From the NCBI RefSeq assembly GCF_016919405.1, contig NZ_CP070352.1, positions 186,001-250,000 on the forward strand: a stretch of DNA of 64,000 bases, read 5' to 3'. The position numbers and the translations under genes were made by a program. Below, one piece after another: positions 45,254 through 55,397 of the stretch. This stretch comes from Ensifer sp. PDNC004 (GTDB lineage Bacteria > Pseudomonadota > Alphaproteobacteria > Rhizobiales > Rhizobiaceae). How positions within the stretch are numbered: the stretch's first letter is position 1; every line of letters begins with the position of its first letter. The notes under the pieces were generated by a model. It did no database searches, was not told where the DNA came from, and saw nothing but the letters and a program-made list of their open reading frames with translations.

Positions 45254-46045
45254 ATGTCCGTCCTCTCGCTTGAAAATGTCACATTGCGATATGGAGCCGA
45301 TGCCGGCCGCAACACGCCGGTGCTTGCGTCGATCGATCTGTCGATCGGCCACGACGAATTCGTCGTCGTCATCGGACGCTCCGGTTCCGGCAAGACCAGC
45401 CTTCTCAATCTGGCGGCGGGCTTCGTGAAACCGAGCGGCGGGCGTATTCGGCTCGATGGCGCGCCGGTCACCGGCCCCGGCGTAGAGCGCGCCGTCGTGT
45501 TTCAGGACGATGCCCTTTATCCGTGGCTGACGGCCCTCGACAATGTCGCCTTTCCCCTGCGCCTGCGCGGTTTGTCCAGGGCGGATCGGCTCGAGCGGGC
45601 GCGAACTCTTCTCGACCAGGTGGGGCTCAGCGATGCAGCCGAGCGGCATGTCTGGGAACTGTCGGGCGGCATGCGACAGCGTGTCGGCATTGCCCGCGCG
45701 CTCGCCTCCAGCCCGAAGTTCCTGTTGATGGACGAGCCGCTTGGCGCGCTCGACGCCCTGACCCGAAGCCGCATGCAGGGCTTTCTTCTCGACATCTGGC
45801 AACAGAACCGCGTCGGCGCCCTCCTCATCACCCACAGCATCGAGGAGGCACTGCTGCTCGCAACGCGCCTCATCGTGCTTGCCCCCAACCCCGGCCGGAT
45901 CACCAGCGAAATCTTCACGACCTTCGGCCGTGATCACCTCGCCGGGACGCCGCTTTCGGAAATCCGCAGTTCGGCCGCTTTTCGCCGCCTGCAGGACGAA
46001 TTGACCGTGCTCATCCATGCCGAAGAAGAAGGAATTGCCGCATGA
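45254..46045 (+). CDS. tauB: Taurine-type sulfonate ABC transporter, ATPase
   Basis: 263 aa: Walker A GRSGSGKTSLLNLAAG, Q loop VFQDDALYPWLTALDNVAFP, signature LSGGMRQRVGIARAL, Walker B FLLMDEPLGALDALTR, switch His in LLITHSIEEAL. The TauB/SsuB branch is supported by GPGVERAVVFQ and by its neighbours. ATG 45254 follows CAGGAGA. Its TGA overlaps the tauC ATG (ATGA). Confidence 0.95.
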   Translation: MSVLSLENVTLRYGADAGRNTPVLASIDLSIGHDEFVVVIGRSGSGKTSLLNLAAGFVKPSGGRIRLDGAPVTGPGVERAVVFQDDALYPWLTALDNVAFPLRLRGLSRADRLERARTLLDQVGLSDAAERHVWELSGGMRQRVGIARALASSPKFLLMDEPLGALDALTRSRMQGFLLDIWQQNRVGALLITHSIEEALLLATRLIVLAPNPGRITSEIFTTFGRDHLAGTPLSEIRSSAAFRRLQDELTVLIHAEEEGIAA

Positions 46046-46893
46046 GCATCTCGGCTGAAGGCCTGCCGCCGATCATGCCTGCGGCGCGCCACGTGGATGA
46101 GCAACGGGAACAGAGCGCCGAGCGACCGCCGTTGCCGCTTGTCTGGATTTCGCTCGCGACGATCACGGCTCTGCTTTTCCTCTGGAGCCTTGCCTCCAGC
46201 TATACCCTCGTCTCGCCACTGTTTCTGCCGTCACCGTTCGCCGTCTACCAGGCACTGCGGAGCCTTGCCGTCATCGGCTTTGTCGATGCGACGCTCGCTG
46301 AGCACGTCGGCGCCAGCCTGCTGCGGATCTTCGGGGCGCTTGCCATCGCTCTCGTCGTCGGCATTCCCGCCGGCCTTGCCATCGGAGCGAGCCGTATCGG
46401 CAAGGGCATCCTCGATCCAATCGTCGAGTTCCTGCGGCCGCTGCCGCCGCTTGCCTATCTGCCCCTGGTGATCATCTGGCTCGGCATCGGCGAGGCATCG
46501 AAGATCGCGGTGATTGCCCTGGCGATGCTACCGCCGGTCATCCTTTCGACGGCAACGGGCGTCCGCTCCGCATCGGCCGATCACGTCAACGCGGCGCGCT
46601 CCTTCGGCGCGTCGCGGCTGCAGGTCCTGCGCCACGTCATCGTGCCGAGCGCCCTACCCTCGATCCTCACGGGAACCCGCATCGCGCTCGGCGCCGGGTG
46701 GTCGACGCTGGTGGCGGCCGAACTTGTCGCCGCAACCCGCGGCCTCGGCTTCATGATCCAGTCCGCAGCCCAGTTCCTCGTGACCGACGTGGTTATCGCC
46801 GGCATCGTCGTCATCGCCGCCGTCGCCTTCCTGTTCGAACTGGCGGCACGCCTGATCGAACGCTGGCTGGTACCCTGGGCGACGCGGCGGTAA
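46042..46893 (+). CDS. tauC: Taurine-type sulfonate ABC transporter, permease
   Basis: 283 aa with six membrane segments; the EAA loop is visible as VNAARSFGASRLQVLRHVIVPSALP. Binding-protein-dependent permease motifs LRPLPPLAYLPLVIIWLGIGEASK and GWSTLVAAELVAATRGLGFM match the TauC/SsuC group. Translationally coupled to tauB and ends 10 bases before the stop of the convergent FAD-protein gene. Confidence 0.95.
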   Translation: MSISAEGLPPIMPAARHVDEQREQSAERPPLPLVWISLATITALLFLWSLASSYTLVSPLFLPSPFAVYQALRSLAVIGFVDATLAEHVGASLLRIFGALAIALVVGIPAGLAIGASRIGKGILDPIVEFLRPLPPLAYLPLVIIWLGIGEASKIAVIALAMLPPVILSTATGVRSASADHVNAARSFGASRLQVLRHVIVPSALPSILTGTRIALGAGWSTLVAAELVAATRGLGFMIQSAAQFLVTDVVIAGIVVIAAVAFLFELAARLIERWLVPWATRR

Positions 46894-46903
46894 GCGGCAA
46901 GCG

Positions 46904-48310
46904 TCAGCCAGTTTTCAGAGTGACCCGGTTCCGGGTCGCGATCAATCGCGCCGCGGCATAGGTCTGCGTGACGATCTCCGGCACGAGATCGATATCCGGC
47001 AGGCTGCCGACGCCGAGCGGCCCGATGGCGTAGAGATCGGGCGTCGGATCTCCGCCAGCAAGCACTTCGCCCGCCGGGCTGACGGCTATGCCGAGATCGA
47101 GTTCGTCGGGCTCGGCAAGGCTGCCGGAAAAAAGGCTCTGCATCAACGGCGCCTGAAGATCGGGTGCCGAGCAGCGACAATCGATCACCTGATCGGCTGA
47201 TAGCAGCGTCTCCTCGCTTTCACCCGCAAAGCGCACCATCAACCCTTCCGGACGGCGCCGGCCGGCCCAGCCCTTACGCAGCACGGTCCGCTCGCTCGCT
47301 AGCTCCTGCCGAAGACGCAGGTAGAGGGGTGCCGGCAGGCGATTACGGTGGCTGTCGTAGATCGAGCGAAGGTGCCTGTTGAAGCGGTGTTTCTCTTCCT
47401 CGGGCAGCGCCTGCCACAGCGACCGCGCCCGGCGGCGCAGGCCGTTCATGGCCGCCTGCCAGCCGAGCCCCGCCGCTTCAGCCTCGGCACAGGCCTGCCG
47501 GACGAAGCGAACGATCTCGCCGAGCCGTGTCGGCATCGGCTCGACCGGAAAGGTCGGCGCTGCCGAAAGACGCGTATGCGGCTGCGGCAGGAAGCCGTGA
47601 CGGGAGAGGATGGTGACCTCGCCGGCAAAGCCGTTGTCGCGAAGCTGCAGCAGGCGGTCGACCACCCGAACACCACTTCCGAGCAGCACCGTGTGCCGCG
47701 GCACGACGAGACGGCGCGCGCGCACCAGCGGCTTTTCCTCTTCAGCAACTTCCATCTCACCGCGACGCAAACCAAATCCGGTCGCCAACACAACGGCGTC
47801 GCATTCCACCGTCGCGTTCTCCTGCACTACCAGAAAGCGCCCATTGGCCTGCTTGCGTAGACCAAGCACCGCCTGACAGGAGAGCTGCATCGAAATATCG
47901 GGACGACGCGTCAGCGCCTCGGAGAAACGCTGGTAGACATAGTCGCTGAAGATGCTCTTCGGCACGAAGATCTGCTGAAAGCCGGGAATGGCCGCCGGGA
48001 CGGCGGCGCGAAACTCGGCATTGGCCGAGAGCCAATCATTGAAATCCTCGGGCTGACCGGCGGCCACTGAAAGATCACGAACGCGGCTGTTGAGGATTTC
48101 GCCGCTCTGGGCGGTGGCCAGCACCTGGCCGCCGCTGATCGTCGGTTGCGGGTCGAAGAGATGGACGTGAAAGGCGGCCCGCACGGACTTCATCAGGGCG
48201 ATAGCCATCATTACACCGGAAAAACCGCGGCCGACGATGGCGATATGCGGCTTGCCCTTGGGGGCCCCTTCCGTCGGAGACATCTTGGCAAACAATCCAT
48301 GGACAGTCAT
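46904..48310 (-). CDS. FAD/NAD(P)-binding protein, second paralogue
   Basis: 468 aa, homologous to the protein at 40600-42081: HIAIVGRGFSGVMMAIALM, a Gly-rich VVLATGFGLRRGEM, VLLGSGVRVVDRLLQL, ILSRHGFLPQPH, and the SLWQALPEEEKHRFNRHLRS block matching [12 protein letters not shown] in the paralogue. The end YAIGPLGVGSLPDIDLVPEI resembles its [23 protein letters not shown] 48310 has AGGAG upstream. Alone downstream of the 48522 dyad, which suggests sulfur-dependent expression. Substrate unknown. Confidence 0.85.
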   Translation of the reverse strand: MTVHGLFAKMSPTEGAPKGKPHIAIVGRGFSGVMMAIALMKSVRAAFHVHLFDPQPTISGGQVLATAQSGEILNSRVRDLSVAAGQPEDFNDWLSANAEFRAAVPAAIPGFQQIFVPKSIFSDYVYQRFSEALTRRPDISMQLSCQAVLGLRKQANGRFLVVQENATVECDAVVLATGFGLRRGEMEVAEEEKPLVRARRLVVPRHTVLLGSGVRVVDRLLQLRDNGFAGEVTILSRHGFLPQPHTRLSAAPTFPVEPMPTRLGEIVRFVRQACAEAEAAGLGWQAAMNGLRRRARSLWQALPEEEKHRFNRHLRSIYDSHRNRLPAPLYLRLRQELASERTVLRKGWAGRRRPEGLMVRFAGESEETLLSADQVIDCRCSAPDLQAPLMQSLFSGSLAEPDELDLGIAVSPAGEVLAGGDPTPDLYAIGPLGVGSLPDIDLVPEIVTQTYAAARLIATRNRVTLKTG

Positions 48311-48623
48311 GTGCACTCTCCTATGGCCGGCCTCGCCGGAAAAGTTTGAAATGCATGGCTGTTTCGGTCCTCAACGCAGACACCGACCGAATTGTAAGGC
48401 TATCGGCAACCACCCGCAGGGTTGCGTGAAGATATCGTCCGCCGCATCGCCGGTCGAGCCTGTATGTCCTATCCCGGCTGGCCTGGCACCTTGGCGCATG
48501 CGCATCCCTAGACGGTATACTCTATAAACTTTATGCGCTATTAGAGCGTGAAACGGCGCCGACATCAAGGGCCGTGTGGCAATGGCCGCCCGAAGCGGTC
48601 TTCGGCGTTGCACTCTGGGGTGG
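48311..48623. other. Intergenic region upstream of the second FAD protein
   Basis: About 310 bases between two minus-strand genes. It holds the second copy of the sulfur-locus dyad (48522-48536), about 210 bases before the FAD-protein start, and no supported gene. The stretch 48500-48560 is AT-rich and is probably the promoter. Confidence 0.5.
48522..48536. promoter_or_regulatory. Sulfur-locus dyad, copy 2
   Basis: CTATAAACTTTATGC. With the two preceding bases, ACTCTATAAA-n-TTTAT is identical to copy 1 except for the middle base, and the flank continues similarly (ATTAG against ATAAG). Located upstream of the second FAD/NAD(P)-binding protein. Confidence 0.6.
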
Positions 48624-49229
48624 TCAGGCCACGCCGTTTGGCAAGGGCAACCGCTCCGAAAACTCCCCCGGCTGGCCACGTGCAGTCTCCCGGCGCGAAA
48701 TGCCGTTCAACACCCTCAGCAGGTCATAACCATGCGACCAGCGGCCATAGCCACTGGCGATGTTGATATGCCCGGCATGGCCGAGATCGATGAGGCGACT
48801 GCCCCAGCGGGTCGAAAAATGGCGCAGGCGGTCGAAGGGCATATAGGGGTCGTTCAGGCTCCCGACGACAAGGCTCGAAAAAGGCAACGGCAGATCCGGC
48901 ATCGACCCGAAGTCGATGGCGCCCGGATGAAGCCGATCGGTTGGACCGAGATCGCACGGTGCGACGAGCAAGGCGCTGCGCACTTGCCGGGCGAGCGGAC
49001 GCCGCACCAGATTGGCGACCAGAAGGCAACCGAGGCTGTGGGCCACCAGATCGACGGTACCATGCCGGAAGATCTCGTGTTCGAGCCTGTCGCGCCAGAG
49101 ATCGAGCCTTGGTCGGTCCCAGTCGTCCTGTTCGACGAGGACGGCGTGCGGATTGTCATTCAGCCAATGGCGCTGCCAATGGCCGCTGTTTGATCCGAAC
49201 AACCCAGGAATGATGAGCGTTGTTGCCAT
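48624..49229 (-). CDS. RBBP9/YdeN-family serine hydrolase
   Basis: A 201-aa compact alpha/beta hydrolase. It opens IIPGLFGSNSGHWQRHWLND, which matches the GHW motif of RBBP9/YdeN proteins. The nucleophile is in DLVAHSLGCLL, the acid in VGSLNDPYMPF and the His in LGHAGHINIASG. Substrate unknown. It is divergent from cysTWA and shares that control region with the third sulfur dyad, which suggests co-regulation with sulfate uptake. ATG 49229 lacks a strong ribosome-binding site. Confidence 0.88.
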   Translation of the reverse strand: MATTLIIPGLFGSNSGHWQRHWLNDNPHAVLVEQDDWDRPRLDLWRDRLEHEIFRHGTVDLVAHSLGCLLVANLVRRPLARQVRSALLVAPCDLGPTDRLHPGAIDFGSMPDLPLPFSSLVVGSLNDPYMPFDRLRHFSTRWGSRLIDLGHAGHINIASGYGRWSHGYDLLRVLNGISRRETARGQPGEFSERLPLPNGVA

Positions 49230-49646
49230 GACATCAACCGCTTACGAGAATGTTTCAAAGTGACGGCCGCGCATTCTGCCGCGCCCGGTTCATGGCTCAA
49301 TTATGGAAGAGCGAAATGCAGCGCGTAAGCAAGGAACATTCAATATCTATAAATTCTATAGCATAACTTTTCATCCGCATCGTTCACGCACTATCATTTT
49401 AGATGTCAGGCATGGAACAATCTTGAGAGCAGAGTGTTTCTTCAGACGCGGTCAGAAGCGAAATCAGTTTCTCTTACGGCCGCCGAAGCGTCAAAAAATT
49501 GCGTTGTTGGAGCCCATGAAATTGGTAGTTTGGCGCCGAAAGATACCGGCGCTCAAACAAGCCGGCCAACCGGCGGTTTGAAGATCGGTTTGGATGAGGG
49601 GATAGCGCAGCCGCTCGCGGCTGCGGGGCCAAGAGGTGACCGAAAG
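49230..49646. other. Divergent control region of the hydrolase and cysTWA
   Basis: About 420 bases without a supported gene. An in-phase open frame extends cysT upstream to 49434, but has no family similarity. The third dyad copy is at 49347-49361. No sulfate-binding-protein gene (sbp/cysP) is found here, although this is its usual position. Confidence 0.5.
49347..49361. promoter_or_regulatory. Sulfur-locus dyad, copy 3
   Basis: CTATAAATTCTATAG, a palindrome with perfect outer arms CTATA/TATAG. It aligns with copies 1 and 2 in TCTATAAA and the distal TAT. It lies about 118 bases before the RBBP9-type hydrolase and 285 bases before cysT. Confidence 0.6.
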
Positions 49647-50507
49647 GTGACGGAGCGACGCAATGGGAACCGGTGGCGATTTCGCCAGCCGAGTGTTTTG
49701 CCTGGATTTGGATTGTCGCTCGGGATCACGCTGAGCTGGCTGGTTCTGATCGTGTTGATCCCGTTGTCGGGCCTGGTGTTCCGCGCCAGCGGGCTCGGCT
49801 GGTCCAAGTTCTTCGAGCTGGCGCTCGATCCGCGCACGCTCAATGCCTTGAAGATCTCCTTCGGCACGGCCTTTATCGCTGCCGTTATCAATCTCGTCTT
49901 CGGTGTCATCCTCGCCTGGGTGCTGGTGCGTTATCGCTTTCCCGGCAAGCGGGTGATCGACGCCATGGTCGACCTGCCTTTTGCGCTGCCGACCGCGGTT
50001 GCCGGCATTGCGCTGACGACGCTCTATGCCCCGAACGGCTGGATCGGCCAGTTCCTGGAACCGCTTGGGCTGAAGATCGCCTTCACCCCCGCCGGCATCG
50101 TCATCGCGCTGATCTTCGTCGGCCTGCCCTTTGTCGTCAGGACCGTGCAGCCGATCATGGAAGAGATCGACAAGGAGGTGGAGGAAGCGGCAGCCACCCT
50201 TGGCGCCAGCCGCTTCCAGACGATCAGCCGGGTGCTTCTGCCGGGGTTGCTACCGGCCGGCCTCACCGGCTTTGCGCTGGCCTTTGCCCGTGGTGTCGGC
50301 GAATACGGCTCGGTGATCTTCATTGCCGGCAACCTGCCTTACGTCTCCGAGATCGCGCCCCTCCTGATCGTCATAAGGCTGGAAGAGTTCAATTATGCGG
50401 CTGCGACTGCGATTGCCGCTGTCATGCTGGCGATCTCGTTCGCCATGCTGCTCCTCATCAACTCGATCCAGGCCTGGAGCCGGCGGAGATATGTCTATGT
50501 CGCATGA
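49647..50507 (+). CDS. cysT: Sulfate/thiosulfate ABC transporter permease
   Basis: 286 aa from GTG 49647 (GAGGTGA upstream); the size matches CysT/CysU. The family start [20 protein letters not shown] is clear. Six membrane segments include [20 protein letters not shown], and the EAA loop is [31 protein letters not shown], followed by [16 protein letters not shown]. Works with CysW and CysA to import sulfate. It overlaps cysW. Its binding protein is missing from the window, so an unlinked sbp/cysP is needed. Confidence 0.93.
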   Translation: MTERRNGNRWRFRQPSVLPGFGLSLGITLSWLVLIVLIPLSGLVFRASGLGWSKFFELALDPRTLNALKISFGTAFIAAVINLVFGVILAWVLVRYRFPGKRVIDAMVDLPFALPTAVAGIALTTLYAPNGWIGQFLEPLGLKIAFTPAGIVIALIFVGLPFVVRTVQPIMEEIDKEVEEAAATLGASRFQTISRVLLPGLLPAGLTGFALAFARGVGEYGSVIFIAGNLPYVSEIAPLLIVIRLEEFNYAAATAIAAVMLAISFAMLLLINSIQAWSRRRYVYVA

Positions 50508-51420
50508 TCTGACCGCAGCCGGCCTCACCGCCAGTCCCGGTCTCAGTCCGGCCTCCGGTCCGAAGCCGGCGCTGCCGGAACTGGCCGCCGCCACCTCCGA
50601 AAGCCGCTTTGCCCGGCTGACGCTGACGATCGCAGCCCTTGCCTTCGTCGCGCTGTTTCTGCTTCTGCCGCTCGCCGCCGTCTTTACCGAAGCGCTGCGC
50701 AAGGGCGTGACCGAATTCGTGCTGGCGCTCGGCGATGCCGAGACGTTTTCCGCCATCCGCCTGACGCTGATCGTTGCCGCCATCGCCGTGCCGCTCAACC
50801 TCGTCTTCGGCGTGGCCGCCGCCTGGGCGATCGCCAAGTTCGAGTTCAAGGGCAAGGCGTTCCTGACGACGCTGATCGACCTGCCGTTCTCGGTCTCGCC
50901 GGTGATCTCCGGCCTCGTCTTCGTGCTTCTGTTCGGCTCGCACAGCCTGCTTGGCCCCTGGCTGCAGAGCCACGGCATCCAGATCCTGTTTGCCGTGCCG
51001 GGCCTGGTGCTCGCCACCGTCTTCGTCACCTTCCCCTTCGTCGCCCGCGAGCTGATCCCCTTGATGCAGGAACAGGGATCGAGCGACGAGGAAGCAGCGC
51101 TTTCCTTGGGAGCATCCGGCTGGCAGACCTTCTGGCATGTGACGCTGCCCAACATCAAATGGGGGCTGCTTTACGGCGTGCTTTTGTGCAACGCCCGCGC
51201 CATGGGCGAGTTCGGCGCCGTCTCGGTGGTGTCGGGCCATATCCGCGGCGAGACCAACACCATGCCGTTGCAGGTGGAAATCCTCTATAATGAATACAAC
51301 TTCGTCGCCGCCTTCGCGGTGGCGGCGTTGCTGGCGCTGCTGGCGCTGATCACCCTGATTTTGAAGACGGCGCTGGAGATCCGCTACAGCGCCGAGATCG
51401 CCGCCAGCCGCAGACACTGA
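50497..51420 (+). CDS. cysW: Sulfate/thiosulfate ABC transporter permease
   Basis: 307 aa starting at the second of two in-phase ATGs (50491 and 50497); GGAG is then 8 bases away. Permease blocks: [74 protein letters not shown] and [20 protein letters not shown], the last two being CysW signatures. Starts inside cysT and is followed by cysA 22 bases later. Confidence 0.94.
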   Translation: MSHDLTAAGLTASPGLSPASGPKPALPELAAATSESRFARLTLTIAALAFVALFLLLPLAAVFTEALRKGVTEFVLALGDAETFSAIRLTLIVAAIAVPLNLVFGVAAAWAIAKFEFKGKAFLTTLIDLPFSVSPVISGLVFVLLFGSHSLLGPWLQSHGIQILFAVPGLVLATVFVTFPFVARELIPLMQEQGSSDEEAALSLGASGWQTFWHVTLPNIKWGLLYGVLLCNARAMGEFGAVSVVSGHIRGETNTMPLQVEILYNEYNFVAAFAVAALLALLALITLILKTALEIRYSAEIAASRRH

Positions 51421-51442
51421 CCAGCATTCGAAAGGTATCGCC

Positions 51443-52587
<1,145 letters not shown>

Positions 52588-52591
<4 letters not shown>

Positions 52592-52917
52592 GGTAGTTCA
52601 AGCGGCCAGACTTCGACCACGCCGTGGGCAACGGCGCAGGGCGTATGCGACACCAGGGCGATGGCTTCGTCGAGATCGGCCGCTTCGATCACCGCGAAAC
52701 CGGCCACCGGCAAGGGGGATGACAGGAACGGCCCATCCTTGGTTTCGACCCGCGCCGCATCCGCATTGCGCACCTGCACCGGCGCGCCGGCAATTCCCAT
52801 CAATACGCCATCGGCCTGAAGCCGCGCGTCATGCGCGTGCGCCGCATCGCGCACCACTGCCGCCGTGCGATCGTAGCCGGCGCGATCGCCGTATCCGATG
52901 GTGATGAATTTCGGCAT
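52588..52917 (-). CDS. YciI/DGPF-like small protein
   Basis: 109 aa with the dimeric alpha/beta-barrel YCII-related (DGPF) pattern: KFITIGYGDRAGYDRTAA at the start, KDGPFLSSPLPVAGFAVIEA, and DEAIALVSHTPCAVAHGVVEVWPL at the end. Members are small putative catalytic or sensor proteins often linked to ECF sigma factors; none is linked here. ATG 52917 is chosen over 52926 because GAGG then sits five bases away. Confidence 0.85.
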
Positions 52918-53070
52918 GAGCCTCATCCTTCAAGTCGCCAGAGAAGAAACGCGCCTAGCTCTGACGGGCTAATTGACAGCAGGCCCTTCAGGCCGTTCCG
53001 TTGAGAGAACGCGGATGCTCCGGGAAAGTTGCAACAACGTCGGGGCTCGCGTCACAAAAGGGAGGATCCG

Positions 53071-53337
53071 ATGCCGACCATCATCGCCCATCACAACATT
53101 ACCAAAGGCGCCGATCACTGGCTGAAATCGCCGAGACGCAAGGAACTCTTCGGCGCGCTCGGCATCACCAACATCCGGACCTTCGTCGACCCGAAGGATC
53201 CGACGCGTGTGGCCGTCATGATGGATGTTCCCGATATCGGCGCCCTCTCACAGGCGATGCAAAGCCAGGCCGCGGCGGACGCCATGGCCCATGACGGAGT
53301 TGTACCGTCGTCGCTTGTGATCCTGGTCGAATCGTAG
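53071..53337 (+). CDS. Small hypothetical protein, dimeric-barrel-like
   Basis: 88 aa from ATG 53071 (GGGAGGATC upstream). It begins MPTIIAHHNITKGADHWLKS and has the block VDPKDPTRVAVMMDVPDIGAL near the middle, a pattern I associate with short ferredoxin-like alpha/beta proteins, but I cannot name a family with certainty. No cysteine, signal peptide or membrane segment. It stands alone between two unrelated genes. Confidence 0.7.
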   Translation: MPTIIAHHNITKGADHWLKSPRRKELFGALGITNIRTFVDPKDPTRVAVMMDVPDIGALSQAMQSQAAADAMAHDGVVPSSLVILVES

Positions 53338-53527
53338 CGCACCTTCGCGCGGCGTGCCTCCGTACCTTGCCATGTAGGGCGAAAGACCGCGCTTCGGCCT
53401 TTCGCCTTCGCGGCGCGATTGAGATGCTACAATGCGGTACATATTGCGGCGAAGCCCGACACATCCGGGATACCTCGCCTGAACAGATTGCGATCGTTGC
53501 CTCACGAACAGAAGAAGGAACGATCGC

Positions 53528-54286
53528 ATGAGCCACCGCATCCTCCCGACCATCGCGTTTGCCTTGGCGACAAGCGTCGTCGCCTTCGCAGCGCAAGCAG
53601 CCGAGATCAAGAACGTCGTCATCGTTCACGGCGCATTCGCCGACGGTTCCGGCTGGCGACAGGCCTCCGAAATCCTCGGGCGCCGCGGCTTCAATGTGAC
53701 CGTTGTCCAGGAGCCGCTGACGTCGCTCGCAGCCGACATCGAGGCGACGAACCGCATCCTCGATCTGCAGGACGGCCCGACCCTGCTCGTCGGCCACAGC
53801 TATGGCGGCATGGTCATCACCGAGGCCGGACATCATAGCAAGGTCGAAGGGCTGGTGTACGTCGCCGCCTTTCAGCCCGACAAGGGCGAAAACCTTGCAA
53901 TGCTCGCCGGATCGAACCCTGCTTCCGCCATGAGCGTGCGGGAAACCACCGACGGCAAGTATCTCTATCTCGACCCAAAGGCGTTTCCGGCCGACTTCGC
54001 CGCCGATTTGCCTGCGGCGGAGGCGGCCTTTGCGGCGAAATCGCAGGTCCTTGCCGCCAAGGAGGTCTTTGCCGCCAAGGTCGGCGACCCCGCCTGGCGC
54101 ACCAAGAAAAGCTGGTCGATCGTCGCGACCGATGACCGTGCCATCAACCCGGACCTGGAGAGAAGCATGGCCAAGCGCGCCGGCAGTGAGGTGACCGAAA
54201 TCAAGGCGAGCCACTCTGTCTTTGCCTCGCAACCGGAGAAGGTTGCGGGCATCATCGAGGCCGCAGCCAGGGAGGCCGGCAAGTAG
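53528..54286 (+). CDS. Secreted alpha/beta hydrolase
   Basis: 252 aa with signal peptide (PTIAFALATSVVAFAAQAA). The mature part opens IKNVVIVHGAFADGSGWRQ, carries the nucleophile GHSYGGM, an acidic residue in ATDDRAI and a late His in KASHSVFASQPEKVAGII. This is the widespread HGAFAdgsgW hydrolase group (salicylate-esterase-like family), often annotated as esterase. Lacks nearby partners; substrate unknown. Ribosome-binding site GAAGGAA precedes the ATG. Confidence 0.9.
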   Translation: MSHRILPTIAFALATSVVAFAAQAAEIKNVVIVHGAFADGSGWRQASEILGRRGFNVTVVQEPLTSLAADIEATNRILDLQDGPTLLVGHSYGGMVITEAGHHSKVEGLVYVAAFQPDKGENLAMLAGSNPASAMSVRETTDGKYLYLDPKAFPADFAADLPAAEAAFAAKSQVLAAKEVFAAKVGDPAWRTKKSWSIVATDDRAINPDLERSMAKRAGSEVTEIKASHSVFASQPEKVAGIIEAAAREAGK

Positions 54287-54574
54287 CCCGAATCCCGTCC
54301 TCCGCGACCTGAATGTAACCTTCGGCACTCAGGTCGCTTCCCTTGACGGTAACCTACATCTGCCGCCAAAGACCTGTAACAATCCTTCGGTAGTTTGCCT
54401 CGGATCACGCCTCAGCGCGAAGCGCTCTCGCCATGTCCCGTAAACTCGCCGCCGAAGCGTGGCTTGACAGCTTGCGGCCAACGGCTGCAAACTTCGCTCA
54501 TGGGGTTGCGATCACCCCATGAGGCGCCAGCCGAAGCATCGCGTCCACAGAACCGCTCATCCGGAGGACGCGTC

Positions 54575-55396
54575 ATGTCGTCATATCTCGAAATCTCATC
54601 GGAAAAATTCGCTCGCCTTATCGGAACGCCGAACTGTCCCGCACTGTTCGACGTTCGCGTCGACGAGGACTTCGACGCCGATCCACGTCTCGTCCCCGGA
54701 TCCGTCCGGCGCGACTATCGCAGCGTGCGGGACTGGGCGGACGATGTCGACAAAGCATCGGCGATTATCATCTGCCAGCAGGGCAAGAAGCTCAGCCACG
54801 GCGTTGCCGCCTGGCTCCGCAATGCCAGCATCTCCGCCGATGTGCTCGAAGGAGGGTTCGAGGCCTGGGTCGCAGGCGGCAACCCCGCCGTGCCATCTTC
54901 GGCAATACCGGAACGGAATGCCCAAGGGCAGACGGTCTGGGTCACCCGGGCGCGGCCAAAGATCGACCGCATCGCCTGCCCCTGGCTGATCCGACGCTTC
55001 GTCGATCCGCATGCCGTTTTCCTTTATGTGGCGCCGTCGGAAGTGGAGATGGTCGGCGAGCGCTTCGGGGCGACACCGTTCGACATCGACGCGCCCGTGC
55101 GCTGGAGCCATCGCGGCGAACGCTGCACCTTCGACGTCATGATCGAGGAATTCGGGCTTGCCACCGCCCCGCTGTTGCGGCTCGCCACGATCGTGCGTGC
55201 GGCCGATACCGCGCGCCTCGAACTCGCGCCGGAGGCTTCGGGTCTACTTGCAGCCTCGCTCGGGCTCTCGCGCATGTATGCGGACGATCTGGAACAGCTG
55301 GACGCCGGTATGTTGCTCTACGACGCCTTCTATCGCTGTTGCCGCGATGCTACCAACGAGACCCACAACTGGCCTTCGGCCAAGAAGGACGCCTGA
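54575..55396 (+). CDS. chrB: Rhodanese-ChrB fusion, chromate resistance protein
   Basis: 273 aa. Residues about 1-110 are a rhodanese domain with catalytic Cys67 in IIICQQGKKLSHG. Residues about 120-273 are the ChrB C-terminal domain (WVTRARPKIDRIACPWLIRRFVDP, then ERCTFDVMIEEFGL and LLYDAFYRC). Only one base separates its stop from the chrA start, so they are co-translated. The N-terminal DNA-binding-like part of classical ChrB is replaced by rhodanese here. ATG 54575 follows CGGAGGA. Confidence 0.9.
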   Translation: MSSYLEISSEKFARLIGTPNCPALFDVRVDEDFDADPRLVPGSVRRDYRSVRDWADDVDKASAIIICQQGKKLSHGVAAWLRNASISADVLEGGFEAWVAGGNPAVPSSAIPERNAQGQTVWVTRARPKIDRIACPWLIRRFVDPHAVFLYVAPSEVEMVGERFGATPFDIDAPVRWSHRGERCTFDVMIEEFGLATAPLLRLATIVRAADTARLELAPEASGLLAASLGLSRMYADDLEQLDAGMLLYDAFYRCCRDATNETHNWPSAKKDA

Positions 55397-55397
55397 G

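Noticed and set aside
46904..48310. Second FAD protein as a lysine/ornithine N-monooxygenase
   Set aside because: The nucleotide motifs fit broadly, but no siderophore genes are nearby and its closest relative in the window is coupled to ssuD.
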